Shown piece by piece: positions 1-13,000 of a stretch of DNA of 64,000 nucleotides. The notes under the pieces were generated by a model that saw only the letters and a program-made list of their open reading frames with translations, was not told the DNA's origin and searched no databases. How positions within the stretch are numbered: the stretch's first letter is position 1; each line of letters starts with the position of its first letter. Source of the stretch: Rhinopomastus cyanomelas (lineage: Eukaryota; Chordata; Aves; Bucerotiformes; Rhinopomastidae); assembly GCA_013400115.1 (NCBI GenBank), contig VXBP01004084.1:62001-126000 (forward strand). The letters run 5' to 3'. Position numbers and translations under genes: made by a program.

Positions 1-750
1 GGGCACATCATAAAAGCAGGAGGGGAACTGTTTCCACCTGATCACTCTGCTTTGGCTGCAAAACAACAGGTAGAGATCAGGACTTTCACAAGGAGGGAAC
101 CTCTGACTGGCTGGAGTCTGTCAGTGCTGGAGCTCACCAAGTACAGAAGAATATATCATGTTACGTGAATATCTCCATCTGATGACTTTCCTCATGTTCA
201 CTGATCAGAGTGCCCACAGACTTAGCAGTTTGTAATGGAAGGATGACTAGTGATTACTAGAGACTCTGTATTAAGATCATGTTTTATCTGGCCCAGGGAC
301 TTTTTGCTGTGTCAGGTTCATATCTCTACTCCAAAACCAGAACCAAGAGACTGGAGACTGATTTCCAAGAAGACTCTCCTCTGTTCTCCTCTCTGCAGAA
401 CAGAGGTTAAGAAGCTTGAAAAGAATTTTCATTCTGAAGTGTATTTTTAAAACTTACCTTATTACACAAACATACTTAAAAGCAAATGTATTTATCCTAC
501 TGGAGACTGTAAGAGAAGCCATTTCAGCAAACATCTGGCTGCTTCACTGCAGCAGCAATTGCAATAGAAGTGTTGCTATAAATTAATGTCTCTATAGCTA
601 GCTTTAGCTAACAAAATAAGTAGTCAGATAGGCTTGGAAGAAATTTCCCATTTAAGGGAACATGCATGTAAGTCCTGATACTTTGCTATGGTTAAAAATA
701 CTTTTGAAATTGCAGCCTTATCACTACTGTATCTGCTTTCACTGTGACAG

Positions 751-924
751 AGCCCTGGCACAGGCTGCCCAGAGAATCTGTGGAGTCGCCTGCTCTGGAG
801 ACATTCAAAACCTACCTAGACCACCCCTGTGTGACCTGATGTAGGGGATCCTGCTGTGGCAAGGGTGTTGGACTGGATGATCTTTTGAGGTCCCTTCCAA
901 CCCCTAACAGTCTGTGATTCTATG
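751..924 (+). mobile_element. CR1: CR1 LINE 3' fragment
   Basis: Starts inside the last coding block (GGCACAGGCTGCCCAG) and runs through the 3' UTR to a terminal ATTCTATG. 5'-truncated. It lies just downstream of the proposed gene A stop, so it would be antisense in the 3' UTR or flank. Confidence 0.9.
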
Positions 925-937
925 CTTTGTGCCTGCA

Positions 938-1041
938 TCAGATTCTAGCTACTTCAGGGATATTTTGACTGCTTTCCTCTTTTGCTTTGATCCGCTTTTC
1001 CTCTTGATCTGCTTTCTCGATCTTTTGTCTATTTTGTTGAC
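938..1041 (-). CDS. Gene A candidate last exon (two possible stops)
   Basis: Acceptor ACCCATTTTAG at 1042. In the phase from the 2.7-kb exon it adds R-STK and stops at TAG (1031-1029). In another phase the exon is open for 33 codons to TGA at 938, reading QQNRQKIEKADQEEKRIKAK and onward, which looks like a charged coiled coil and may be the true C terminus if an upstream phase is wrong. No AATAAA is visible on this strand between here and position 1. Confidence 0.3.
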
Positions 1042-4000
1042 CTAAAATGGGTAAAAAAATAAAAATTATAGAATCTGTATATAATAAATTGTGTAGATTT
1101 TTCAAAAGCAGTCACCACCTATTTTCTTTTCTTAATGAAAACATCAGATGACTCAAGTGAGTGTCCCCCTAAAACTCAGTACAAAAGCGCTGGAAGAAAT
1201 GGTAGATACCTGTTACTAATTAAGTATGATGACTTTGTGATGACAATAAATGACTTAATAAACTATTTTTAAGCGCGCAGAATAATACACGGTGTTGATT
1301 TTAGAGTATGGCCTGAATACTTCTGAAGATCTCCTTGAAGACTGCTATCAATGTGTACCAGCAAGGGCAGGAGAAGAGATCTGTTGCAGCTATCATGACT
1401 CCAAATGAAGAGGATGTTGCACATCACAGAATGCTCTCCTCAGCAGTTAACATGCCTCTGGTATTTAAAAAATACACAATAACCAAAACACATCATATTT
1501 TAAAGTTAAAAATACTAAACTTAAGAATCCAAGTGCCTAAACAACTGTTTGGGGACTTCTTGGGAAACAGATGCTGTTGACAGTGAATTCAGGATAAGCA
1601 GTTGTCTGCAATCTCTCTCTAGATTGCCTAAGGGCCCACAATTGTCACACAGGCTGTAAAGCAACACAAGTGGGTCAGCACAGGTACTCGTGAGAGCTGA
1701 AATAAAATGTGAAAGCACTCTGTACATACTCCATGTATGTATGTTTCATACTCCAAAGCACCTTTCTGCACCTTAAGATCTTATTTAAGGCTGGACTGTG
1801 CTTCCTTATAAACAATTTACACTCAAGGTGTTGGCTCTGTAGATGAAAATATACATGCATTGTCTCTTAATTTGGAGATAATGCCTCACTGAAGGACTAC
1901 AACAGCCCATTTCAAGTGTAGCCTACAGAGATCACTTGAAAAACCATTATTTGTCAAAAAACCCAACCAGCACAAGGGCCAGAAGACTCTTAGCCTTTCC
2001 ACAAATAACTAGTATGTTAAATACATAGTGTAAGAATTTTACTTTAGTGTAGAGGTAATGGCAAAAAAGAGGTGGTTAGCATTTTTTTTCTCCTGTCTCT
2101 CTGTGCTGTTTCAAGGTAGCTGCAGTTTGTTAGTCCATAGAGTTAAAGGGGGGGGGGGTTGTGCATCAGGTGCTCACGAGGGCAGGAACTTTGCTTTGGT
2201 GTGCATCTGTGAAGTGCTGCCCATACTCCTGGTCCTTTAAAGAAATAAATAACACTAGCATGCTTCATTTCACATATCTAAAAATATTTTTCCCCCAGGA
2301 ACAGCAAGCAGGCACTCTGTAGCTGGCCACAAGGCCAATAAAGTGCAATGCGCAGAGACACTGCAGATTGTCTCTCCACATCTCCCTGTCCAGCGCAATG
2401 ATCTCTGCCTCTTGCTTAAAGCTCTGTCACACTGAGAACTGGTTATTCCAGTAATTAATAAGAAATGTTGGGTACCAAAACTGTAACATCCAGACAAAGC
2501 AGTAGTCATTGATCTAAAGCAGCTATTTAATCTGGCTTTTTCCCTAAGTGATGTCCGTGCTAAAAAATTTTCCCTTGATTTCATAAATTAAAATACATAT
2601 TTGTATATAAGAGACAAAAAGATCCTATCACACAGTGTCTGTTGAGTATAAAGATAACTTCTTAGATCTGTTTTTCTGATGCAGAACATGCCAAAGCACA
2701 GTTGGGTTCAAACATACCTCCCGCTAAGTCCTTTGCTCCTCGGCTTCTTTGCTGCTGACATAATTTGCTGCTCCAGCCCACGTTCTGCTTGAGGGCACCA
2801 TTCAGCAGCAGAAGCACTCATGAACACGAGATTCTCTCTAAGGCCTCTCCTGAAGAAAGTTTGATAATCAGTGACAGTTGCCTTGCTGCTCTCAAAAAGC
2901 GCCAGGAGGAAGAGCTGAGGGGCAGACAACAATATAAAACCATTTCCATACACAATGTCCACAAATCCTTCCTTTCTACAAACACCATCAGCGCAGTATT
3001 TACGACTAATAGAGCTTTAGTGTGAGGAAGACAACACGGACTTCTTTTATTATCCTCAGTTTTGCATCTCAGTTGCTTTAGTTAGAAATCCACCAGATTT
3101 GTCTTGGGTTTGTTTCATTTTTTTTTCCTTTTAGTTTTAAATATGTGTTTGGGAAGAGCACTCCCTATTTAAACTGCATGTTCTCTACCAGGAATATGCC
3201 TGCTGTTCACGTAGTAACTGATCAGGTATTTGCAAGAACCCAGATGCCCTCACTTGCTAAGGAGATGCTGAAATGAAAAACAAAAACCCAGCATAACAAG
3301 ATGCTTCAATTATACCAGACATGTTCTACTTGCCCTGAGCCATATTTAGGAGGCACAATTACTCCTAGAAAGAGGAAAGCACTGAATGTATTTATTTTTA
3401 AATCAGACTGAATAAGAAGAATCATAGAATCATTAAGGATTGGAAGGGACCCCGAAAGATCATCCAGTCCAGTCCCCCTGCCACGGCAGGATCACTTCAC
3501 TGGAGAAGTTATGGAATCAGAATCACTCAGGGTTAGAAGGGATCACCTGATCATCCAGTTCCAACTCCTCCACCAGGCTGGGACACCCAACCGTCCAGCC
3601 CCATCCGTCCAGCCCATCTCCAGGGATGGGGCCCCAACCACCTCCCTGGGCAACCCATTCAAGGCCCTCACCACTCTCATGGTGAAGAACTTCCTCCTCA
3701 CATCACCACAAGGCCATCCCAGAGAAGTCTTACAAAATAACATGTAGATTCTCCACAAGGGCCGCTCCAGAGGAAACAGCAGGAAAGGTCTGCTTGACAT
3801 CTCCTAAAGCACATCAGATGTGCTGCCCCACTGCAAAAGGTTTTTTCACCTCATTTCAAATCAAACAGGAACTCACTGCAACCTTACATCACACACAGTG
3901 GTGATGTCTCTGCTTGTTGCACGGGGGACTGGATGTTGTTGGACTGGATGGCCTTTGGAGGTCTTTTCCAACCCCATGACTCTATGATTTTTGTCTTGAC

Positions 4001-7000
4001 TACACGAGTTAAAATGAATGCAGCTCGTTTTCAGCAATAACTTACCTTCTCAACATATGCACTTGTCTGAAATAAACATCTCCATTTTACACAGGAGGAA
4101 AATAGTACAAGATTAGAAGCATTTTCACTAACCCCCAGGAAAAGCGGTTCATGGTTCATGACTTTGGGGTGTTTAGCGACTTCAGTCTTGGGGTTTTTGC
4201 TAAATGTTATCTTTAGCCACATTAAAAATCATTTCAGGGTAATAACAGGTTTTCAACAAAACAACTTTTCCTTTCCTTTGCTCTCAAAAATCAGCTGCGG
4301 TTTTGTTTCTCTCTGTCTCCAGCTGCTCCTGATATTATTTCATTTTTCCTTTTTCTCTTTATATCTTCCCTCCCCTACAGGTGTTTCAGTGTGAGTTTTC
4401 CACTGGTGTATTTTGTGATTGATTCTCAAGCAGGGATTTGTTTCCATTGTGTCCACTGACAATATAATCTAATATAATAATAATAAAATGATACAGTAAT
4501 ATAGTTGTATAGTACTATAATCATATAATATAATAAGCAAATGCTATAATAATTATTAATATCTTATTGGATCATTGGCATTCCTCTTTGAGTCACTTTT
4601 CTGTGGCTTTTCTTTGCACAAATACACAGTGAGGTAGGGCTGAACCCAGCTTCACGTTACAGTACAATGTCAGCCTCATATTTATTGGTTACAATCTCAA
4701 GAAATCACACCATTGCTTCATCAAAATAAATATATTGCTAGAACTTACACAAAAGAAGTGCATTAACCTTCACTCTGAGCTGGCCTGTATGCTTTATATC
4801 ATTCTTCTCTCCCTACACCTGGTCTAGGGTGGGGTGTCCCTGCCCATGGTGAGGGGGTCGGAACTGGATGATCAGGTGGTCCCTTCCAACCCTGAGTGAG
4901 TCTGATTCCATAACTTCTCCAGTGAAGTGATCCTGCTGTGGCAGGGGGATTGGACTGGATGATCTTTCAGGGTCCCTTCCAATCCTTAATGATTCTATGA
5001 TTCTAAATTGCAGATGATGTGCAGATGGGAATTCAGATTCATGATTAGCAAAGACTACAAGCAGAATAAAAACTGCATGAGGTATGTGACAAGTCAAGCT
5101 GCATTCTGTAAACCCTATTTCATTCTGCAGCAGTGGGAAATGCAGCAGCCAAACCTTTAGGTCTGTTCTAAGACTATATGGCTGGGCTTGGCACTCTAAG
5201 GAGTCGGTCTCTTCTCACTGGTGATGGGAGGAGGGGAAATGGCCTCAAATTGCACCGGGGGGTTTAGGCTGGATATCAGGGAAAACTTCTTTACAGTGAG
5301 GTTAGGCACTGGAACAGGCTCCTCACGGAGGAGGCTGAGTCACCATCCCTGGATGTGTGTAAACATTGTTTGGATGTTGTCATGGCCATGGTTTAGCAGT
5401 GGGTTGTTAGAGATAGGGTTGGAGGGTTAGGTCAAGGTTGAACTCTTGAAGGTCTTTTCCAACCTGAGCAACATCATCCAGCTCTGCGGTATTACAGCAG
5501 TCCAGCAGAACTTCTGTTGATTGGACTGAAACGAAATTTGCAGATGAATTGCACTCGATCTTAAAATTTCATGAATTATTCTTTACCATGCCAACGTACT
5601 CTCTTGGAAGTGCTGAGAACCAATGGTTTATGTGGAAATACTCTGGTTTTCCAACAGGCTCCCACTGCGTTTTTCACGTTTCTCACAATAACACATTTGC
5701 TTAACCAGCCACCAGAACTTCACAAATTTCAGTGATTATCATCTCACTGTATTTTGACACCAGTGAGAACCACAGGCACAAATCTCAGAACCTAACTGGT
5801 TGCATAGAAAGAGGGTTTTGTAATTAGGAAGCTACATGGAGATGGAAAAAGAAGGCTAATGAAAGAGCAGACTAATATCCTTCATCTTTACACAGCAACA
5901 CATTTTCTTTTACATGGACGTGAATAAACACGTTGAAGGTATGCGTGCATGTACGTACATCTCCTCATGCCTTCAGACACAAAAACATAAGCTTTGGCAC
6001 AGATACTTAGAGTTTAAAGACATAAAAACCTTAATTTAGTAATCCCACTACAATAAGAAAATATTTTAGCTGTTTTACTTTAAAACTTAGGAAAATTATA
6101 GGATATAAATTTTCACCAAGATAAAAACGTGGCTGAGATTTCAGTTTCCTCTGCCTTGAATTGCTTTCCTTGACTTCACAAGAAAGCTGATGAGCATCTG
6201 GCAGCATGAAGCTCTGTCACCATCCGACTGATTATTTCTCCATAAGGAAGTCCTTCATAAAAAAAGCTCAAAACCACGTTGTAACAGGCAAATACGAACC
6301 TACAGAGAGTTAGTCCTAAAGCCTCGAGACTAGCAACTAATTCACGAGTGGCGGTGTTTAGTTGCACTGCCCAGAATCGACTAAGAGTACATCTAGTTGA
6401 CATCTACTGCCATCAGACCACGCAAATCTTGACAACTAGTTGAAATGCTTGAACCATTTACACACCTATTTGACCCATAATTCCTAATTGGAGTGGGATT
6501 CACACAGAAACATGTAGGAAAAAGTGGTTGTCTGAGCAGCCCAGTTTCAGGAGAGGAATCTCCTCGTGGGGCTTCCTCCTTTGAGCTGCACGGTGGTGGA
6601 GAAACCACTGGGTTTCAAGCCTGCCATTAGCCTACTCTGGGTTCAGATCAAAACAGGAGTAGCCACTTGCTGTATGCAATTCCCAGTCTTCTCTCCTCTG
6701 CAAGCATTTATAGGACAAGTGGTATCCTTTACCACAGGAAAGAACGTGTAATGGTAACATTTATGAAACTAGTTCAATTATTTTCATTCCAGGCACTTTA
6801 TGATAGAGGAAAAAGTATGAAACTCCAGAAAATTATACAACTCCAAGGAATTATTACAATGCTTGTGCATCACTACTAATTCCACCCTATTAGATGAGAC
6901 TATATCTCTCCATAATGAAGATTAAATGCAGCAGAAACTATATAACGGCAGAACTGCTGTAGATCAAATTGAGTCTACCATAAGAAAAATGATCACTGAT

Positions 7001-10000
7001 CCCAAGATGTTATGGAGTAGTAAACTTAAATTGTGCTGCTTTTCAAGTTTATGTGACTATGATTATTTAATTTTCCTTTGTGCGTGCTCAAGTATAGCTG
7101 TTATGTGACTACACATGAGAGAACCTGAAATTAATTTGTCTGTATAAGATCAGTGACTGTACAAATTCTTATGAAAACTAACATGCCATGACAATAGTAA
7201 TTTTGATAAAATTACAGCAAGAACTGCAATTCTCTGCCATCTGGCTGTTTCATCATAACTACTTTGATGTGCTTTTTATGACTTATTTACTTACTTCGAC
7301 TACTTTATCAGTTGTTTCCGAGCTTGGAAATGTCATGTGCGGAACAGTATTAAAGAAACAGCGGAGCCAGGCTTAACACTCGTTCCTTACAAGAGTTTAA
7401 AGAGATCTGCAATAATTTTTAATTAAAGTCCCAAAAATAATAGATCTGCTCTAAAAAGCAGACACATTTCACATGCAAATAAGTATCAATTTTCAGAGTA
7501 TTCCGATTCGTTTTTTCAGAAGTCTCGAGGAACTGTCATTCCTCTTTCATCTTCCACACAAAACCTTTCAATTAAGTTTGGAATTGAGTTACATATTTAC
7601 TTAATAGAGGGACCCAATTAATAGTCTAACAGAGAAGTATATCCAAGTACATTTTTATAACTAAGGAACCCATTTACTTGAGGTCAGGGTATCAGTACTG
7701 TGCATTTCTAATTCAATCATATTTACTCTAAGGCAAATAATCTCTTTGGTGACTTCTGATGAATACTAACCAGCCACCATCATTTAATTTCTTTATAAGG
7801 GGTGGAGACTGGTGGAGAAGATCAAATACTGCCTTTATTGTACCACAGCAAATTCATTTCCCTGATAAAGGTCCTGATCGGAAAGCATAGAACTTGAATG
7901 TTTCAGATTCCAGTTTCTGAGATAAAACCCTTCAACATCCAAAGCTCAAGGACTCATCCCTCTTTTCCAGAAGCTATAGATATTTTTCATATCTATTAGG
8001 GAATGAGAAAAGCATAGAATGCAATACGGTTCACACCAAGCACAGTACCATCTAGCACAGAATTTGCTGAACATTTGAACCCAATAGTCAAAACAATGAT
8101 GAAATACAGAAGGATAAGAACAACTTAGCAGTAATCTAGTGGGTTTGTGGGTTTTTTTTAATATACTCTTCATGAAGTACTCTGATAATACCCAAGAAAA
8201 ATCAGTCCAGAGAACAGATTTGCTGAGAAAGGTTGATTTGACTTTTATCATGCAACCTGGCACTACTTACATTCTTGTTACTACTAATGGTTCAACAGGA
8301 AGGTTGTGAGGGGTGAACTCCTGGTCCCACAGAAGTCAAATGCTGAGTAGCTGCATTGATCTTGGTCTGGTTCGGAACTCACCCCCGACCCTGTGAATCG
8401 CACTTTCACTTTGAAGTGGTGCTCAAACCCTCACCTGGTGTAAGCTGCCAGGTCAGTGAATCAGTCGAGGCCAGTGAAACTAAGATCTAGCACCAGGTTA
8501 AACTTCATTTCTTGGTCAGGGCTAAGACCTGTAACAGAGGAAACTGTAGCTAATGATGCTACAGCGGCACTGTGAAGCTGCAAGACTACAAGGCTGTCAG
8601 CTTCACCTTCCACGAGCCCAATATTCTCAGGGAATTCAATTAAAAAATTTAACAAACCACAACAGACAGTGCTGCCATTAGAACCCCCTTGCAGATGGCA
8701 CAAAATAGCTTAACTACAATTCACTGGGAGCTAATTTCAGTCATCGCTGGTACATGCTGGGGAGAAAATTAGTGTCAAACAACAAAGTAGCATCACTTTT
8801 TAAAAGCATTTGGATTCAAGTTTCAAATACTCTCAATTAATTTGCATTCAAGTTTCGAGGTTCAAATCTCTCATGTAGAATTACACATCACCAGCTTTTA
8901 TTCCAGTTCCAAGAAAAAACTATCTAAGCTGTTGAACTGCATGGTTTGATAGCAACGATTAGAGTGATGAAACTTGTAGCTGCATAATACAGCCGTACAT
9001 TTACGTAATGACTGGATGGATAAGAAAATACTTAGCAAAATGCCATAGCTGGTTGTTTTCCACTGTTTAGCCGTGGAGGATTTCTGCAGAAAAGTTTCCC
9101 TTTTGTTCCATATTCAATTCTTCTATAGCTTTATTAAGCGGAGATCATCCTGAGTAGCCCACACTATCAAAGGTACTAAGAGCGTGCTGCTTGTATGTGT
9201 TTCCCAACAAAAATACTGTAAAAAGCAGTCTTACTTTTAAATCTGAAGACCTACGAATTCATATATCGTCAAGAACACCATGAAGAAGTCTACCAGATAA
9301 TCTTCATATTGACTCCAGACAAAAAAAGTAGACTTGCTGTAAAAATACTTCTAGAAACCCACCGGACCCACTGCTTTGATAACAGTGCGTGTGAAGTTAA
9401 ACTGATAGTCATGGATTATATTTTTCACTTTGTTTTCTAGCTTCAGAGATTAATGTTGCATTGAAACAGCAAATAATGGGCATGTAATGGACATGCACAT
9501 CCAAGATGCTCAACTACAGTTAACATCTGAGGAGAGTTAAGCCAGCAACACTGTTAATTCCATGGGGTTTCTGAAAGTCAGGCTCTCATGTTTTTTACTG
9601 GAGGGTGCAAAGATTTTTTTTTTTCTAAGAATCACGGATTTATTTTAAAAAACAGGTACTAGTAAGTTTCAAGTAATAGGCTGCATAAAACTGGAGACAG
9701 ACACTTGACATTAAAAAAGCATAACGTTGCTGTTTTCTGCTACTGTAAAATTAGAGAGCCTTCCCACTTGGTTCACACTTACATTTCCAAGCTTGATCTA
9801 CATCTATATACACCAGCCAGAACGTATAAGGTAAATGTACTAAATTGGATACTAAATAAGATACTAAATAAGAGGCCAATTAAAGCTAAAGGAACCAACA
9901 ACAATTCCATTAGTAAGAAAGACCTTTTACATCTACCTTTAACACAGGTGCTGTTATTCCAGATCAAACTCCCTAATATAGGTGGAATCTCTATTGGGCT

Positions 10001-13000
10001 TTTTGTTTTCCTCCAAGCAAATTGTGGAAGGATAAATAATCAGGAGTGTAGAAGTCAAAAGCATTCCTATTCTAAACCACATAAGTTATTTGTAGAGTGA
10101 GTTTTTGCTGTGAAAATAATAATTATGTGGCAAAAACCTTCAAACAATTATGCTGGGACAAGACTGTGACTTGGGAGATAATGGAGAGAGCCAGCAGGGA
10201 TTCAAATGTGCAGGATTTCCTGGTCATTTACTCACTGAAAGATTTGAAAATCAGTTTATTCATGGGAGAAAAATAACCTATTGCCACCAGTCCTTGATCG
10301 TAAAACAGGGAGAACTTTAAACTCTCGATGCAATATTGAAAGGGGATAAATGTGCATCTAATCGGCTTTGCCCTTCATAGCAGGTATCACTTTGGCAATC
10401 AGGAGCACACTGTGGACAGCAAAAATAATGGGAAGACAATATTCCGAGTGGAAAAAAACCTATACACTTTGCAAAATACACAGAAAGACCATAACCACAG
10501 GTGGCTATTTTTGCTGACCTAAAACAATTCCCCTAAAACGGCGGCTGCGATGCAGCCGCAACACGAAGGGCACGTTTTCTTTTTAACTCATGCATTCTTC
10601 TGGAATGCTGAGGTCTAAGTAAAGCACTCCAGCCTCAATAACCCTTCAAGATGCAAAGGGAAGCTCACACTGACAATCCACAAAGAGGGGGCATTAAATG
10701 ACTACCTCTTACGACCAAAAATCCCAAAGACCCATTTTTCTTTACACATCTCTACCAGGAATTTTGTTTGCTTCCACTTGAGAGAAAGCTGACAAAATTA
10801 AGCCCCCTCACACCAAACAGGATGGTAATTTTCATAAAACACACGGCCAAGCTGGTAAAGACAAAATCATCGCACTCATCCAATTTGTACTTCGGTTTGA
10901 AAGAAAAGAACGTGAAATACAGTCATTGTGGGTTTTCTTACAATAAGGAACATTTTACAGGTACTAACACCAATCAGTAATGTATACGAATAATTCATTT
11001 TTTTTCCCTCCTGGCAATTCTGAGCTGCTTGTCTTTCATGGGATTTCTTATGGCTATTTACATTTTCACTCAGTGAAAATCAATTACCTTCCTGCAATAA
11101 GCCTCATTTGCTACCTTTGAGTATAATAGAAACACCATTAGGATGATGACATTACCCAAAAGAAGGGCACCACACAGTTGGTAGACATAAATTAAGGCCC
11201 CTTTCACATATGCATTAGAAATACTGCTGTGCCTGAAATATGCATAAAATCTGTATCTATTAGAGCTATTAGCGTGTGCTGGTGATGATTTTGAAGGAGG
11301 AGGGGGAGATTGTGATCTACTACTTTGACAAAATTATGTATTTCCTTTCCCCCCCTCCTCCCCTCAGTATGTGCCACTGATGCAATAAGCAGAGGCCCCC
11401 AGCTGAGCTGCATTTGGAAATGCCACTGAGCATGGTGTGCGCTTCACTTGCCTCTGCTGAAACAAGGCACAGTCAGGAATAGAGTGCATGTGTGCTGGCG
11501 AGCCTGCTCCGCCTTCCTCACCCTGACCTCCGCCGCTCTGCGGATGTACGCCCGGCTGAAGGCAGCGCTCATGTGGAAAACAGCTCCTGCAGATCAATTC
11601 ATAGGATTTAGGGACATTTAACTTCCATCAAGACGCCATCATCTTATTGGTATTTGAAGACTAACTTATTACTGACCGTTAATGGGACTAACGCAAAGAA
11701 AGGGCCGTGTGTTTGCTTTGGCGGGGGGGAAGAAACTAATTTAACGATTCCTCCTGTGGAGGCTGTTAAGCAGAGGAAGCTACTTCTGAACGCCGTCATT
11801 TTTACCTGAGTTCTTATGAGCTTAGGCAAAACAAAATTACAACACAGTATGATGGTGCATTATGGATTAAAAATGTAAAATGCAGTTCGCTCTTCCCTGC
11901 TTCCATATTCAGTTGATGTACTGATGAGCCCATTATGAACAAGTTCAATATTGGGGGCCCATCTCTCTTGCAGGCAGTTACTGATAGTATTTGTCATGTG
12001 TTAACTAGCAGAAAACCTCCAGTTAGTTTTTCTTGTAAATAAAGCAACAACTATTTAGTCACACTGGTACTTAGGAATAAGGGAGGTTTTAAATCTTGGT
12101 CTTACTTGAGGTAGGATAATCTCAGTCCTCCAGCAAACATTCTGCAGACAGGGCTACGAACACAGAGTTAAATCCATCAAACACCCAACATCGGGGAAGA
12201 AGAACTTGCTGAATGAGCAAAGGCTTCCTACAGTTAGAAGTTCCCTGTTCTTCGAGTCTCCTACACTGTGCTCTAACAAATCAGTCCCTTACCGAGCGAA
12301 TAACAAACAAGCATCATCGAGCAAAGCAAATACATGTCTGAAAAGTGTCCCTACAAATTAAACATGAATGCTGTCCTGTTAACTGCATTTGAAAAATAAT
12401 TACAAAATCATGAGGATCCTGCAAGGGAAAGCCCACAAATAGACAGAAGGATTAATAAGATCTTTTCAGCAGCAAGACAACCTTGCTCATAATAAAACAA
12501 AAGGAGTTTTTTTAGAATCAAACTATTAATACAATTACGACATTGCCATTAAATCCTGAGCTATCATTGAGACACAAATATTCAACCACACCACAAATAA
12601 ACTCAACTCCAGAGTATTTCCTAGGTTATTTTGCTTCTAATCTAATTTCTTTTTCTGCTATGCTCAAAAATAATGTATTTGTTGGCTAGATGTTCTTTCC
12701 TAATAAGCTTGAAAACAAGGCATTACCAAGGTCTGCAGGAAAATGCAGAAAGGAACTTACGCTTTCTACCTTTTTTCCCCTAGAAAAAACCCCACAAAAA
12801 CTAAGTGCATTTAAAATGTTCCTAGTGTGCAGATTTTACATCAAAAATGCTGATTGGTAGGGGAATGCTCCATCTCTTCAGGCGTTTGCACTTGCACAGT
12901 AGCAAATACGCAGCGTGGATGTGGCTTCAGATTAATCATTTAGACACTATACATTTCATAAGGATAAAGGTCATAACAGTTGAGCAAACCATTTCCATCA

